NCBI RefSeq assembly: GCF_014529535.1
Contig: NW_023504022.1
Span: 7,491,132 to 7,555,131 of the forward strand
Length of the DNA stretch: 64,000 nt
Reading direction: 5' to 3'
DNA from: Bradysia coprophila
Lineage: Eukaryota; Arthropoda; Insecta; Diptera; Sciaridae
Position 1 is the first letter of the stretch. The number at the start of each line of letters is the position of its first letter. The translations under genes were made by a program, and so were the position numbers. The notes under the pieces were generated by a model. That model was not told where the DNA came from, searched no databases, and saw only the letters and a list, made by a program, of their open reading frames with translations. Shown in pieces: positions 33,647 through 45,648 of the stretch.

Positions 33647-34384
33647 GTTTAAATGTCCGGAGAAATCTTCGAAAAACCGTAAAGCACTTATTGGGCCACA
33701 GCTCGGGAGGGGTCGATCCAAAATCACTCATCTTCGAACTTAACCTGTCTTTTGACATTACCAAACGGGAAAAAAAAGAATTTTCAAAATCGGATGCGTT
33801 TTACTCAAGTTATCGTGCAGACAGACAGACGGACATTTTTTTTTCGCGGATTTGGCATCTCTAGACAACCACAATAGGTTTCCCCTTACTCAGGGAGTCC
33901 AATTCGACGTGTTACAAACGTATGCGTAAACCTATAAGACCCCAGTACTTCGTACGGGTCTAAAAAGTATTTAATGCAAAGAGTAGGTATTGCTTTACAA
34001 CGTTCAAATACATTGGAATACAGCTTTTGTGTTATGGATACGTTTCTACAACAGAAATTCGAATAGCTGGACGAGATTTTTTCATTCTGATTGAGTTTGT
34101 AATTTGATGAACAAATTTTTATTTCCAATGATGAGCTCTGACACGACAGAGTAAAGTTAACCAGGCAGGAGTGGACGTTTGACAAGAGACCTGAACAATC
34201 TAGTAGCCCTATATTTTTTGCGAATAAAATTTTTCAATTTATGTCAGTGTTTATTTGAGTTCATTTTCATCCAGTGTATTAGGTCCCTTATTCGACGTTT
34301 CGAAAATGAACCGCTCCTGCCTGGTTTATTTTACTCTGCCGTGGATCTGACTAATATTCTGTTATATAGTATAACAACCTTACT

Positions 34385-34600
34385 ATCAGGTCAGGTCAAC
34401 CTGAAATCTTCAGATAATGTCAAATTCTGATTAGGTTAATTTCGGATTAGGTCAATTTTGGATAAAGTGAATTTCAGGCCAGGTCGATTTCGGATCAGGT
34501 CAATTTTGGATCAAGTCAATTCCAGATCAGGTCAATTTCGGATCAGGTCGATTTCAGATCAGATCAAATCTAATCTGAAACCTGAAATTGACCTGTTATA
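34385..34600 (+). repeat. Minisatellite of GGTCAATTTCGGATCA units, period about 16-20 bp
   Basis: About ten degenerate units of the type AGGTCAATTTCGGATC are arrayed head to tail. The array ends with a short reversed stretch (AACCTGAAATTGACCTG), so it can close on itself. It is possibly another relic of the GGTTCGGG MITE family. Confidence 0.7.
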
Positions 34601-35560
34601 ACATTAGAGATAAGTTTAGTTAAAATCACAAAATGACTAGCGGTTATCTTATATATAGATAAACGTCTGGAAAAATAAAGAAGTAGAAGATTTGATACCA
34701 AACACTGAAAGAAACTTGACTTGAAACAAAAGAAGTAATAGATGCAATCGTACATTATGGCATTTTGATGAAGTGTGAGAGTACAGTTTGTTGACTGTAC
34801 CGATAGCTGAACACATTTTTATTTCAGTTTTGAATTTTTTCTATGACCGTCATCACCATCACTTTCGAGAATGAAGTCATTTATTCAAAATTGAATTAAC
34901 ATTTGAGAAGAATAAAATTGATTGCAAGCACAGATCACCAAAAAGTTCAATGCCACTTATTTGACGGTGTGGTAAAGAGACCGCTTGTTCATTATTAACA
35001 TTAACTAAAATTTAACAGCTTTCGAGTTCAGCTAACAAGCTCAAAATGAAAATGCAAATTTTTGGGACGATTATGCATTGATTTTAGAGTGTTAATGATA
35101 ATTGGAAAACTTGATATACCCGAATTCTAATTTGAAATACATATTTTTAGGTAAGATGTAGTTAAAGTGACTTTTGCACACAGGCGTGCACACTTATAAA
35201 AAACATGTGCTAAAACTGAAGTAAACACACGAGTGGCATACAGCTCTGTGTTACGCTTTAGCAACGGACCATCTCGAATACAAAAGTGTTGGAAATGATG
35301 GAATGTAGTGTGCTTGTGAACATGCAATTCGAAATAAAAAATTTGCACACAGGTTGGAGCAAGTTCGAAATGAAAAGGTGTGGTCATTATAAATGTGAGA
35401 CCACACTCGCTCGTAACGAATTGAAAGATGCAAATTTTACTTGTGGGCGCTTTTAAAAGCTTATTCAACTAAGCTTTTGTTTTCTTTAAACTATTGCAGT
35501 TAAATACAACATCGAGTCGTCAATCTATCTCGATCATCTCGAAACAACGAATTTGACTTA
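34601..35560. other. No gene recognised
   Basis: AT-rich; a 113-codon minus frame at 35127-35468 shows no recognisable domain or splice context. Confidence 0.35.
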
Positions 35561-35684
35561 GGGGTTATTCATAAATGACGTAATGCTAAAGTCTTCATTT
35601 TACTGTCATCAAATTTAGACTTACAAAAATTAGTATGTTCTGTCATGTACACCCTCTTGAGTTACGTAATTTATGAACGGCAGC
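35561..35684. mobile_element. Short MITE with ATTCATAAATGACGTAA ends, 124 bp
   Basis: The left end GGGGTTATTCATAAATGACG mirrors the right TTACGTAATTTATGAACGGC imperfectly, and TTA stands on both sides. A 3-bp TTA duplication suits PIF/Harbinger elements, but with so short a word chance is possible. Confidence 0.55.
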
Positions 35685-37465
35685 TTAGTGAGTGCTGAAT
35701 TTAAAATTGACGAAATCGACCGGCCGCTGTTCTACATTTAACATCCCTTTTAACCATCTGTTATCACTTCTCTGGAATTTACTGATAATTTTCAAGCTTT
35801 ACGGCAACTTCTAATAAATTTAAGTGAAAATTGCAATCTCCAACAGCAGCATTGATTCGTAACTATCAACTACTAGCGACACCTATGTTCTAATAGAACA
35901 ATCATACGATTTGATACAACGATACAAGAGGCTCATTTGCAGCTTAGGTGTTTGGAACAGTCAAGGTAAATATAGTGTGGAGGTTTTGTCATTCAGACGA
36001 GCGGTGTAGCACATAAGCTCGATGCCACTGTCAGTGGCACACTGTCATTTTTTTTTAAAGATTGACTATGATTTACTTGCATTTCACAAAATATTTTTGC
36101 TATCCCACAACAGATGGCACGAGTTTCTACTCCATTTTTTGACATGGACCGTCGCAGTTTCATTATTTCCTTTTTTAAGACTCTTATCGCCAAGCCGATA
36201 TAAGGTCGATTTAAAAACTAATTACTGTTCCAGAGTCGTGAGGTCGTGTGCTATACGATGAAATTGTATTTGACTAAAATCCGTCGAATAAAAAATGAAT
36301 TATTTTTCTGTTGACACAGGGTTTGTTGCAGCGACATCTTTCGAAAAATAGCGAACCGTTCTCTATCATCAGTGAGTGTTGAGAAAAGAGAACTGACTAT
36401 CCCTTGCCTTCGGCTCTGGATACTTCCTCCTCCTCGTGAGCTTTCGTATATCGATGTTTAAGAAAGGTTAATGAGTATATCGGACAGACTCAGACAGAAT
36501 TGGTATTGTAGATGATGCGAATGCGATCATTTATGAACCATTTATAGAAAATTTATTATCAAAAATATGTTTTGTATTGTCAATGGAATTGCACTAAATA
36601 ATTTACAAGGTATGTACAATGCACGACACACGCTTTACGGATGATTTATTTTTATTATTTCTGTAAAGTAATTTTTTACGGAAAAATCCTGAACAATAAA
36701 ATTATAAACGTTCAAAAAAGAAATAAATGTTTTCTTGTGCAAAACAAAAAAAATTGCAGAGATTTTATTTCATCTTGTAAAATAAATACCTCATCTTGAC
36801 TAAAACGATTTTGCACAAAATGTGAACGTATGTCTTATGTGTTTATTTTATAATTTTATTGGTAATGTCACGTAAGTACCAACATTTTTAATTAACTTGT
36901 TTATTGTGAGGATTTTTTTTTCTTTCGTTCTTCAATTCGTATTAAATGCATTGGCTGAAGTAAATATTTTTTTTATATTACTTACATGCTCATGAGCTTT
37001 GCATAAGATAAAATTAAACTTTATGCTACATATAAAGATCATGAAAATTATTTATTGAATTTAAATTTGTACAAATGAAAAGATTTTATTATATTTTAAA
37101 TAATATGAAGGCAATTTGCAATTATAAATAAGGTTAAGTGGTTATGGTGAGCCAGTACGGCATTTATAAAAGTGCAGAAAATTAATTTGTAAATTTACAA
37201 AATAAAAAATTGAAAAAATTACAAAGGAAAAACGTGTTTCAGCGCATTGTACACATATAGTAAGGATGGGAGACTCATTCGGTACGGCGACAGTGATATG
37301 ATTAGTCAGAATTTAATTTGTTATGGAAATATTTACTTAATAAGAGAGGAGCATTGCACCAGTTTCTGCAAGGATAAATCTTCCACTTCAGATTGATCGA
37401 TTTCGGTCATTTTTTTCTCATCATCACGTTGCTCCAATATTTGAAGCAGGGAAACTTAAGAATAA
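35685..37465. other. AT-rich DNA, no gene recognised
   Basis: A small palindrome GCCACTGTCAGTGGC lies at about 36024. From 36540 to 37250 the DNA is extremely AT-rich, like an intron or 3' UTR. No exon was seen. Confidence 0.4.
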
Positions 37466-37930
37466 GCTGAATCTGACAGTTCGAAGTAAGATAACTTGAA
37501 TGTTACACTTTGAAGTCAGGTAACATGAATCTGACACTTTGAAGTCAGGTAAATTGAATCTGACACTTTGAAGTTAGGTAAACTGAATCTGACAGTTCGA
37601 AGTCAGGTAACATGAATCTGACACTTTGAAGTCAGGTAAATTGAATCTGACACTTTGAAGTTAGGTAAACTGAATCTGACAGTTCGAAGTCAGGTAACAT
37701 GAATCTGACACTTTGAAGTCAGGTAAATTGAATCTGACACTTTGAAGTCAGGTAAACTGAATCTGACAGTTCGAAGTAAGGTAACCTGAACCTGACACTT
37801 TGAAGTAAGGTAACATGAATCTGACACTTTGAAGTCAGGTAACCTGAATCTGACAGTTCGAAGTAAGGTAACCTGAACTTTGAAGGCAAGTAACCTCAAT
37901 CTGACAGTTCGAAGTCAGATAACTTGAATA
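37466..37930 (+). repeat. 26-bp tandem satellite with 78-bp higher-order units
   Basis: About 17 head-to-tail units of the type GAATCTGACACTTTGAAGTC followed by AGGTAA. Variants alternate in a fixed order (ACACTTTGAAGTCAGGTAAATT, then ACACTTTGAAGTTAGGTAAACT, then ACAGTTCGAAGTCAGGTAACAT as 22-base cores), so a 78-bp trimer is itself repeated at about 37530-37740. Units at both edges are more diverged. Minus-strand translation gives the Leu/Arg-rich frame 37690-37899, which is not a gene. Confidence 0.88.
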
Positions 37931-39833
37931 TGACTTATTCAATTTTCACCTTAAACCTGACAAGTTTACATGAAAAACTGTGTGAAACTATCAGATACAT
38001 CTGAAACCTGACCATGGCAATATTTTCGGAAATCAGATTCGGGCCATATCAGGTGTTCATTTCTAGAAAACTGAGTCCGTCCTGAATGAAATCTGGTGCG
38101 TCGTGTTCCGTTTCAGGTTAGGAAGAATCGCAAGACTCTGAAGAAGCTGTCGATTTTATTAAGTTCAACAAGTCATTAGTTCCTGAATTTCCCACCCTCG
38201 TACATTATTTAGTTTTAATCCAAAAAAAGCAGAGAGTGTTCCATAACTGGCCGAGTTCAATGATTATTTAAAAAAAAAATCTAATTTTAAGTTTTAAGGA
38301 TCCCCGAGCAATTTTTGAGTTCACCATTTTTAACGTGTCAGGATTTTTCAAGCATTTATTGCGCAGAGCCCATTTCCGATGGGTACGATTACCCATAATG
38401 TATCGAGAAGTTATAGGCTACAATCAGGCCGTACAAAATTTACTTAATCGGCTGATAACGACTTAGGCAATAAATAGAACTACATAGTATTGGTAGTCGA
38501 CATGAGAGGCATTGCTTGGTACATATTGATTCTGCAGTGTACAATAGGGAACGTATTCAAATTTAAGTCTCGTAAAATAGGTCATTTTCAGGTTCAACCT
38601 CGAATTAAGTTGTTCAGAGACTTTAGTATGAATACAATATGTTACCTACTGTAATACCAGTAGGTGCATCAGCTCTCTATTTTTCCTACACACTATTAAT
38701 TTTGCACAGCCTGAATTTAACTTGTTCCGAACCTTATTTGGGATAACCCACTTGGTTTAAAAATGGCTGTTAAGTAAGAGCCTTATCCCAAGATAAAGTC
38801 ATTGTCTTTGAATACCATTGGGTTTTTTTGCTTTTATTTCTTATTCATGTTTGAAATGTTCCGAGAATGCTGAAGGTGAAAATTGATACGAAAATAATTG
38901 ATTCAAGAAATCTGACTGTGAATTAGTCCAAGGTGTTGCTAATAGTTTCTGTGTACTATCGACTCCACAAAAAGAAAACCACAGAATTGCCTTATACCGT
39001 AGAAGAGTTGATCAAGAAAAAAAAATTGTTTTTTTCATTTGGTTATGTCTAAGCGTAAATCGTAACATCGACTCTACAATTCTACATATATGAATAACTG
39101 ATAATGATTTACAGATAAATGAGCAAGATATTTAAATTCTTATAATTTTTATATTTATTATCGGCTCTATCGCATGTTGCATCTCTAAAAATTAACATTT
39201 TTATGGATGTTTGGAGTATGTTTTTTCAACAAAATAATTTTTTTTTATTCGAAAACAAATTCGTAAAATTGATGGCGACAAATTTGGTTATCATAAATAT
39301 AAATTTTGTGAAACAAAAACCGAATTAAACATTCATTTGACCAAAGAAGAAGAAGAAAATAACCGATTCACAAGAGAATATCGTATTATGCGCCTCACAT
39401 ATGTGAAGAAATCTACCGACATTCAAACATTGAAATTTTTATTTAGTAAAGACGCTAGTCTAATTAACGCATTCCAAGCGGTTTGATTAAATCAAAAAAT
39501 GCAACAGCCCACAATTTCGGGTATTATTGTGTTGTGGAGCAGACAATGATAAATTAAAAATTAGTTTTTTCACTGCTATGAACGGGCTACGGTTACAATC
39601 TTTAATTCCAGAATTATTTGACCTGAATTTTTGTTACTCCAGTTCCAGTGAAAATTTGATAGCGAAACTAGATCCGGAAAATCTCATTGGCTAAGAAACT
39701 TGTTATGTTATCGAAATCTTATTCTTTTATCAAAATAATGTTAAAAGTGTTGAAGTAAAAGATTCCGTACTAACAAAATACTGAGATCAAAATAAGTAGT
39801 AGATTCGACTTTGCCGTTTTTTCAACATTGAAA
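37931..39833. other. No gene recognised
   Basis: Traces of the GGTTCGGG MITE family are visible at about 37935-38150 and 38700-38740 (ACTTGTTCCGAACCTTA). The rest is AT-rich without exons. Confidence 0.4.
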
Positions 39834-39895
39834 AGGATGGCTTAGTGGTTACGTGATATAGTCTTCCACTAAAACGATCCGGGTTCATATGGATA
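39834..39895 (+). repeat. tRNA-like SINE head remnant
   Basis: GGATGGCTTAGTGGTTACG resembles the A-box region of tRNA-derived SINEs, and CGATCCGGGTTCATAT, about 35 bases on, resembles a B box. No cloverleaf forms and I could not locate a 3' end or target duplication. Confidence 0.45.
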
Positions 39896-40147
39896 TGGAA
39901 TATTTCTATCGCATCGATAACATCTTAAAGTTCACTCAAGCTTCATGATTTGGGTAGCTGCAGTGTGTTTGGAGGCTGTAACGATGTACACCCTAAATGA
40001 CTTGTATGACCCAAATACGATGAATTTGTGTACATATGTCTAGCCTACATTTAGACGAGGTATCAATTAGTCCCTAACTTTTCTCAGAGAGTATTTGACA
40101 TCTAGCTGTAGTTCGGAATTTAGATATTGTAAAAAGGCTGTTGTACG

Positions 40148-40278
40148 GGTGTTAAGGAGGTGTTAAGGAATCTCGCGCCGCGTCATTCACAATAATTCAC
40201 AAAGTGACATCTTCCTTATACAAAATGTGTCAAAATGTGAATTATTGTGAATGACGCGGCGCGAGATTCCTAGCAGCC
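40148..40278. mobile_element. MITE with AATCTCGCGCCGCGTC arms, 131 bp
   Basis: Arms of more than 30 bp (AGGAATCTCGCGCCGCGTCA at 40166 and its mirror ending at 40271) are nearly perfect. GTTGTACG stands on both sides (40140-40147 and 40279-40286), consistent with an 8-bp target duplication. The left end carries a duplicated GGTGTTAAGGA. Confidence 0.75.
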
Positions 40279-40292
40279 GTTGTACGTACCAA

Positions 40293-40389
40293 GGCTGTAA
40301 ACTGTGGGGAGATCATGTCTAATACATAATACCTAATATCTAATAAAATAGCGATCTGCATGATATCCCCAAAGTTTACAGCCTTGGTA
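40293..40389. mobile_element. Short CAAGGCTG-family MITE
   Basis: The ends CAAGGCTGTAAACTGTGGGG and AAGTTTACAGCCTTG bracket about 97 bp with the family's TCTAATAAAATAGCGATCTG block inside. It stands immediately beside the 40148-40278 element. GTAC is found on both sides, but a full duplication is not clear. Confidence 0.75.
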
Positions 40390-40442
40390 CCCTTGCTACA
40401 TATGGTCTATTTCTTCCATCGATCAAAATAATTTCAATCTGT

Positions 40443-40570
40443 TGATTTCAAATCTTGTACTTCAATTTATTTAAGATGAATTTTACGCATAAACGACCAC
40501 ATTACCCAAAGTTTGTCATTGTTTTTGTCGTCGTTATCGATAACAGATGAATAGCCGTATGTGACAGGAT
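40443..40570 (-). repeat. Dispersed repeat with CTGTCAYATACGGCTATTC, copy 3 (reverse)
   Basis: Reverse complement of the 5407 and 27931 copies, from GATTTCAAATCTTGTACTTC to GAATAGCCGTATGTGACAG. Confidence 0.65.
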
Positions 40571-42170
40571 AAATTTAGATTAGGCCGTTCTTCCTTCGCA
40601 AACTTTCAAATTATCAACAATTTTGCATCGAACGTGTGTCCTATAACTCTTATTGAATGGAACGTTTTTCTAGTTGTAAAGAGGCCGCTACTCATAAAAC
40701 TCACATAATTTTTCCAAATCTTTCTCTGTTGTTTATGGTTTTGTTCGAAACATGATTTTATTTATTTATTCTTTTGAGCCAAAAATTGAACCAAATTGAG
40801 TATATTTTGAGACCCTTCGGTAATTTGGTTTGTTTTTATTAACTCAAATAAAAGATGCAGAGCAGCATGAAATTTGTCCCTATAAGTCTTTACACCGAAA
40901 TGATAAGCGCTTCTCAAAGCCATCCAATCTGAATTGGGCGAAATGCTTTATCGACAAATTATACAACGACAGAAATTTTGAAATGTATGTAGGCAGACGT
41001 GCAATGGATTATTATTACTTTCGTTGTTGATCACCAAATTCCTAAAACGTCGATACGAAATTTCATAACCAGTTCAACCATTTTCGCTCCCTCTCTCTCT
41101 CTCAATATATCGGTTGTAAAGGTTGGTCCCGATGTAGAATTTATTTGTTTAAGCAAATTTGTCGAAATTGTTTATTTTCTTTACTCAATATCCAAAGAAA
41201 AAAAATTATTAAGATTTCCGGTGCTTAGGCTTTACCTACAGAAACTCAATGGTAAATTGTTGGTAAGATATGGTATTCTCCAATATATTTCGTTATTAAT
41301 TTCAAGTAAATCAAGTCCGTGCACATGTACATCTGTGTTACATTCATAGATGTGATCATAATAATGAAGACTGTTGAAATCTGTCTTGCGTGGATCGGGC
41401 TTAATACACACAAAAATGTTAGAAAAACCGAATCAACGTAAACTATTATCGTGGTAAAACGGCGGCTTTTTATCGTCTTTTCACTCGTTATGTTTACGAA
41501 CATTCATTGGGATATTAAGTTAAATATTTAGTAATTGGAAATTAATGGAACAAGTTATTTTTTTGGTGAACGAAATGACCATTATTTTTGGAGATGACAC
41601 CCATTCATATACGACACATTTGTCATCATATAGCCAGTTTGAAGAGCCAACACTCTTTGAAGGGATAAGCGATTTTTGATTTTTGTTTACCGAAAATCCT
41701 AATTTCTTTGAAATAAAATGCGTCTTCTTATTCATCGTAATTGTATTCATCTTCTGGTGCAGCAAAGGCATTATTGAATTGTCAATATTGGGATAGGATT
41801 ATTTTAATTCTTTTCTAATTTCTTTATTTGCTCTCTTTTTACATTCTTCTCTTTCTGGATTGATATGACGTTTTAAAACATGATATAGTACTGTGGAAGG
41901 AAGCAAGCTATTATCACTACATTACTACACAGTACTAAAAGACAATTGGATCTTTGAACTATTCTTAGAGTAATTATACCAATTTCCTCTCTAGTTATAA
42001 TTACTCTTAGGAACTATTGTCTTATTAATGGGCTTAAAAAAAATCTCGAATATAGCTACAATATTGCTGGCTCATAAATCTTTGTAACCTTTATGCAACT
42101 CGGCATCATAATGTGCAGAATCGTCACACGTTAGGTGTCTCTGTTGCATAAAATCGAGGGCAGGTATTTG
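40571..42170. other. No gene recognised
   Basis: Open frames at 40830-41349 (+) and 41246-41771 (-) overlap in opposite senses and show no family features, so I do not call them. The sequence is AT-rich. Confidence 0.35.
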
Positions 42171-42569
42171 TAAATTTCGTTGACAAAGGATTTTCAAAAA
42201 TCCTTTCGTTTTCCAGGGATTTTTTTACTGATTCTTGATGGATTTTCCAAGGTTTTTTTTTATTTGAAGGATTATCTTCTTTTTATTTGATTTTCTTGAA
42301 AGGATTTTCTTTGATTTTGAGGATTTTCGATGGATTTTCATTCATAGTTTTTAAGGATTTTCTAAGGAAAGCCTTTGTCATAAAATGAAAATCCTTCAAA
42401 CGTTTAAGAAAGAAAAACCTCAAATTCATAGAAAATTCATAGAAAGTCCGCAAAATCATAGAAAATCCTTTAAACGGCAGAAGAAAATCCTTGAATCGAT
42501 AAAAAGTCCTCGGAAAATCCTTGGAAAACGATAAGAAAATCCTAAAAAATCCTTTGTCAACGAAATTTA
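42171..42569. mobile_element. Inverted-repeat element of AAGGATTTTC units, 399 bp
   Basis: The ends TAAATTTCGTTGACAAAGGA and their mirror TCCTTTGTCAACGAAATTTA are exact complements. The interior is built of degenerate AAGGATTTTC words at the left and GAAAATCCTT at the right, a foldback plan. No target duplication was found. The minus frame 42283-42597 merely translates these words. Confidence 0.75.
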
Positions 42570-43499
42570 GGAAGATTTTATCGTGTAATTTTCGCACGAT
42601 GCCGCAGCACTTTGCACTTTGTGCGAGAAATCTTTATCGGATTTCTTTATCGGAGTGTCGGTCGGTGAATTATTAAATTGCAAAATTGCAAAAGTGAGAA
42701 CAATCGCATTCAGAAGAACAATAGTGATATTTCAAAGTGAAATACGGTCGTACAAAGCTCATTAAGGATTGGAATGGCTCTACATATGGAACAAGTACAA
42801 CAGAATTAGTCAAATTTCATGGCTAAGGAGTCGAAACATACCCATTATTTGCCAATTTTTCAATTTTTCGTTTTGTGAAAAACGTGGCAAAGTTTCAAAA
42901 TGGCGTATCCTGTTATCAAAAGAAGCTCCGTAGCAGCGAGCGACGTGAATACCATTTCTTCGTTTCAATGTGGTGCGTTCGTCCAGCAATTGCTTTGCCT
43001 GTTTTCGGGTATTCAGAGTTACGAGGATTTTCATATCAACATGCTCGTATCGCATGAAGGGTCTACAGTTTTATATTTCAAGAGTGGCGGTCAATATTAT
43101 TCGCATCGAGTATTTGAATCCAGAGAGAAAACGAGTGAAAAGTGCATCAGTGCATCCAGCGGTTTCGGAATTTTTATGGTTAAATCCAGCAGCGTCGCCT
43201 ATGAGTCATGTCGTGGAACAGGTTTCGGTTTCAAAAAAGACTGTTCTATTTGCACCGATGTTTAATTTGGCCGATTCCGGATCTACCGCTGTTGGTGTAG
43301 AGTGTTTTGTGGACATTTTTATTTATCAAGAGTCGCGAATGTCTTCTCCATGCAATCATCAGGAATCGCGTAGAATGTTTACTCAAATCGTATTATTGGG
43401 CACAGCGACATCAAAGAGTTTTTATGTCGAATTTCACACATTGCTGAAAGTATCGCTACAAGTTGTGAGAATAATGCTGAAAGTATCGCTAAAGTTTAG

Positions 43500-44021
43500 C
43501 AGGACGAGTGACGAGCGTCAGTCGTCGGAGCCTATCCAGGGGCTGCACGATTTAAATGAAAGCCTGCATCATGGGAAGCTGAGAAAGTTAAATCCAAATT
43601 ACGATCAGAAAGAAGGTGTCATCAGAATCGGAGGCCGCCTAACAAATGCTCACATTTCATACGGCCAAAAGTTCCCGATTGTTTTGCCGGAAGATGGTCA
43701 TTTGACTCAGTTAATTATTGCCGACGCCCATCTCCATTCGTTGCATGGTAACGTTCAGCTGGTGTTACAATATTTGAGGCAACATTACTGGATTTTTGAT
43801 TCACGACGAATCGTTCGGTCATTTATTACGAATCGATGCAACACGTGGATCAAATGGTCGTCTACGAAACAAAAACAACAAATGGCTCCATTGCCGCGTC
43901 CGAGAATTCAACCGTCGACATCTTTCACTTTTACTAGAGTGGATTTCGCTCGTGCTGTTTATATTAAAGACAAGGGACGTGGAAAGAATCAGCCAGTTGG
44001 ATGTCAGAATTTAGTTTTGCA
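43500..44021 (+). pseudogene. BEL/Pao retrotransposon pol fragment (RNase H-integrase junction)
   Basis: An open frame that begins upstream (42970) becomes recognisable at about 43550. A linker is followed by the segment GVIRIGGRLTNA, then the integrase HHCC zinc-binding region and the start of the core (PRPRIQPS, FTRVDFARAVYIK), in the order usual for BEL/Pao elements. The zinc finger keeps its two His but has NRCNTW where C-x-x-C is expected, so the second Cys is lost, and the core Asp is followed by Phe/Ala rather than the usual Tyr/Ala. Reverse transcriptase, gag and LTRs are absent. The frame is then broken by the insertion at 44022-45648. It is a dead fragment. The frame before 43500 is not recognised. 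Confidence 0.75.
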
Positions 44022-45648
44022 CGAGGGGTAACCGACTGGCCAAAATGGTGGCAAATCAATTTCTAATTCTTTTCAATTCAGTTTAATTACTTCAATTACC
44101 GGACCAACTCGTCTAATTGCCGGATTCGCTCTATTTCCTTTCAATTCCGTTCAATTCCGTTCAATTCCCTTTCAATTCCCTTTCAATTTCTAAAGTTACT
44201 TCCTGTCAATTCCTTTTAATTGCTCTTAATTCCTTTTATTTCTTTAATTAACGGATTAACACCACTACTTGCCGGATTCGCCCTTCAATTCCTATAATTA
44301 CAATCAATTCCTTCAATTCCACGAATTTTCGAAATAATTGCTCGATATTTTCAAATAGATTCAAATTTAAAGTCAAAGTTAAACCCTTAAGCATTTCGGA
44401 AAAAGAATCGTCAGACTATATCAAGATAAAATTTGGAACAACTATGTTGTCCTACATTTGAGACTCATTTTGTTAGAATCGTTAATTTTTACTCATACTT
44501 TTAGAAGAGATTTTTCAATTTCAATTTAGATTAAGCCGTACAATTGACTGCAGTTTTGTTTAAAATGATTTCACATCGCACGTCATTGTTTATTTTAGAT
44601 AAATAGTATTTTTCGTACCAAGTCAGGAAATGACGAAAAACTTTTGTGCATCCGACAACTGAAATATGACATATTTTGCCATGATTTTTCATTAAGAAAC
44701 GTCAGTTTTTCCCGAACTATATATCGTGCAGGAATAGTTATTTACGTATATGTTGTGTACGGTATATTTTAGGCAATTTCGCGGATTGTAGCGCGAACGA
44801 AGTGAGGGCGACAAGCGAAAGTGCCTAAAATAAATCGTCCACAACAGATGCGTATACAACTTTTCATGCTGAGGGCCTAAGTTACGAGAAAAATTCCGTA
44901 ATTTATGTCCAAGCCATGAAAAAAAACTTCATGACTATACGACTGATTAATATGGTGAATGTGAAATGTGTATGTTTCAGTTGTCCGATGCACAAAACGT
45001 TGTTCGTACCTCGACAGGAAATGGATTTGTTAAGCACACGTCAGCAAAAGCCATAGCACTCAATTTTTTGTTTCGTTCAAGTGATCGACATCGTAAGATT
45101 TTAGGCTTTTGAAAAGTTGATGGAATAGATGATATTGTCGGTGATGCATTTTTTTGTAAATTTGGTTTGAAACTGGAGCATTTCGCATCGGCAATGCCCC
45201 AGCCTACCATTCCCCCGACGAATATTCACTTGTTTGTTGCGGATCAAACTCTTCCGTATCTGACTCACAAGAATCCTCTCAAGAAGAATCCTTCAGTGTG
45301 CATTCTTTGAACATAAAAGGACGTTGGACCTGTTCTAAAATGGAACTGATCAACACTGTACACTGTTATTTATTGTGCGGGAGCCTTTAAAATTAAAACA
45401 AAAAGGAAATAATGGGGTTTTGCATTCGCTGGCCCTTTTTTCCGATAATCACACTTATCAGCATTTACTCTCATTTACTTTCAATTCCTTACAATTCCAC
45501 ATATTTCCAGTCAATTCCTATCAATTCCGATCAATTCCGATCAATTCCTGCCAATTCCGGTCAATTCCGTCAATTCCAATTATTTACCGGATACTCCGGC
45601 AATTCCTTTCAGGGTGTGTAGTCAATTACCCGAGTCGGTTACCCCTCG
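44022..45648. mobile_element. Non-autonomous hAT-like element of TCAATTCC repeats, 1,627 bp
   Basis: The ends CGAGGGGTAACCGACT and their exact mirror are flanked by GTTTTGCA (44014-44021 and 45649-45656), an 8-bp duplication. Both subterminal regions (44070-44330 and 45440-45610) are rich in TCAATTCC words, on the same strand. An inner inverted pair lies at 44610-44665 and 44975-45020 (TTTCAGTTGTCGGATGCAC type). A GC-richer stretch, GCGCGAACGAAGTGAGGGCG, lies at about 44790. A 77-codon minus frame (44977-45210) is unrecognised. No transposase. Confidence 0.85.

Larger units (their letters stand above)
31723..33961. repeat. Second CCCGTACGAAG element, 2.2 kb, hosting a foldback transposon
   Basis: The ends are AGCCCCGTACGAAGT and its mirror ACTTCGTACGGGTCT. 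The right 320 bases are homologous to the right part of 23113-24023 (GACGGACATTTTTTTT, GTGTTACAAACG, CCCCAGTACTTCGTACGG). The sequence TTTATTTGACGTATCA just left of the foldback insertion matches CATTTGATATATCA in the other copy. A run of short TATATAGCTATATA-like repeats lies at about 31760-31895. Confidence 0.72.

Noticed and set aside
37690-37899. A Leu/Arg/Val-rich repeat protein on the minus strand
   Set aside because: It is a translation of the 26-bp satellite; period 78 keeps the frame open by chance.
42283-42597. A Phe/Lys-rich membrane-like protein
   Set aside because: The frame consists of AAGGATTTTC low-complexity words inside an inverted-repeat element.
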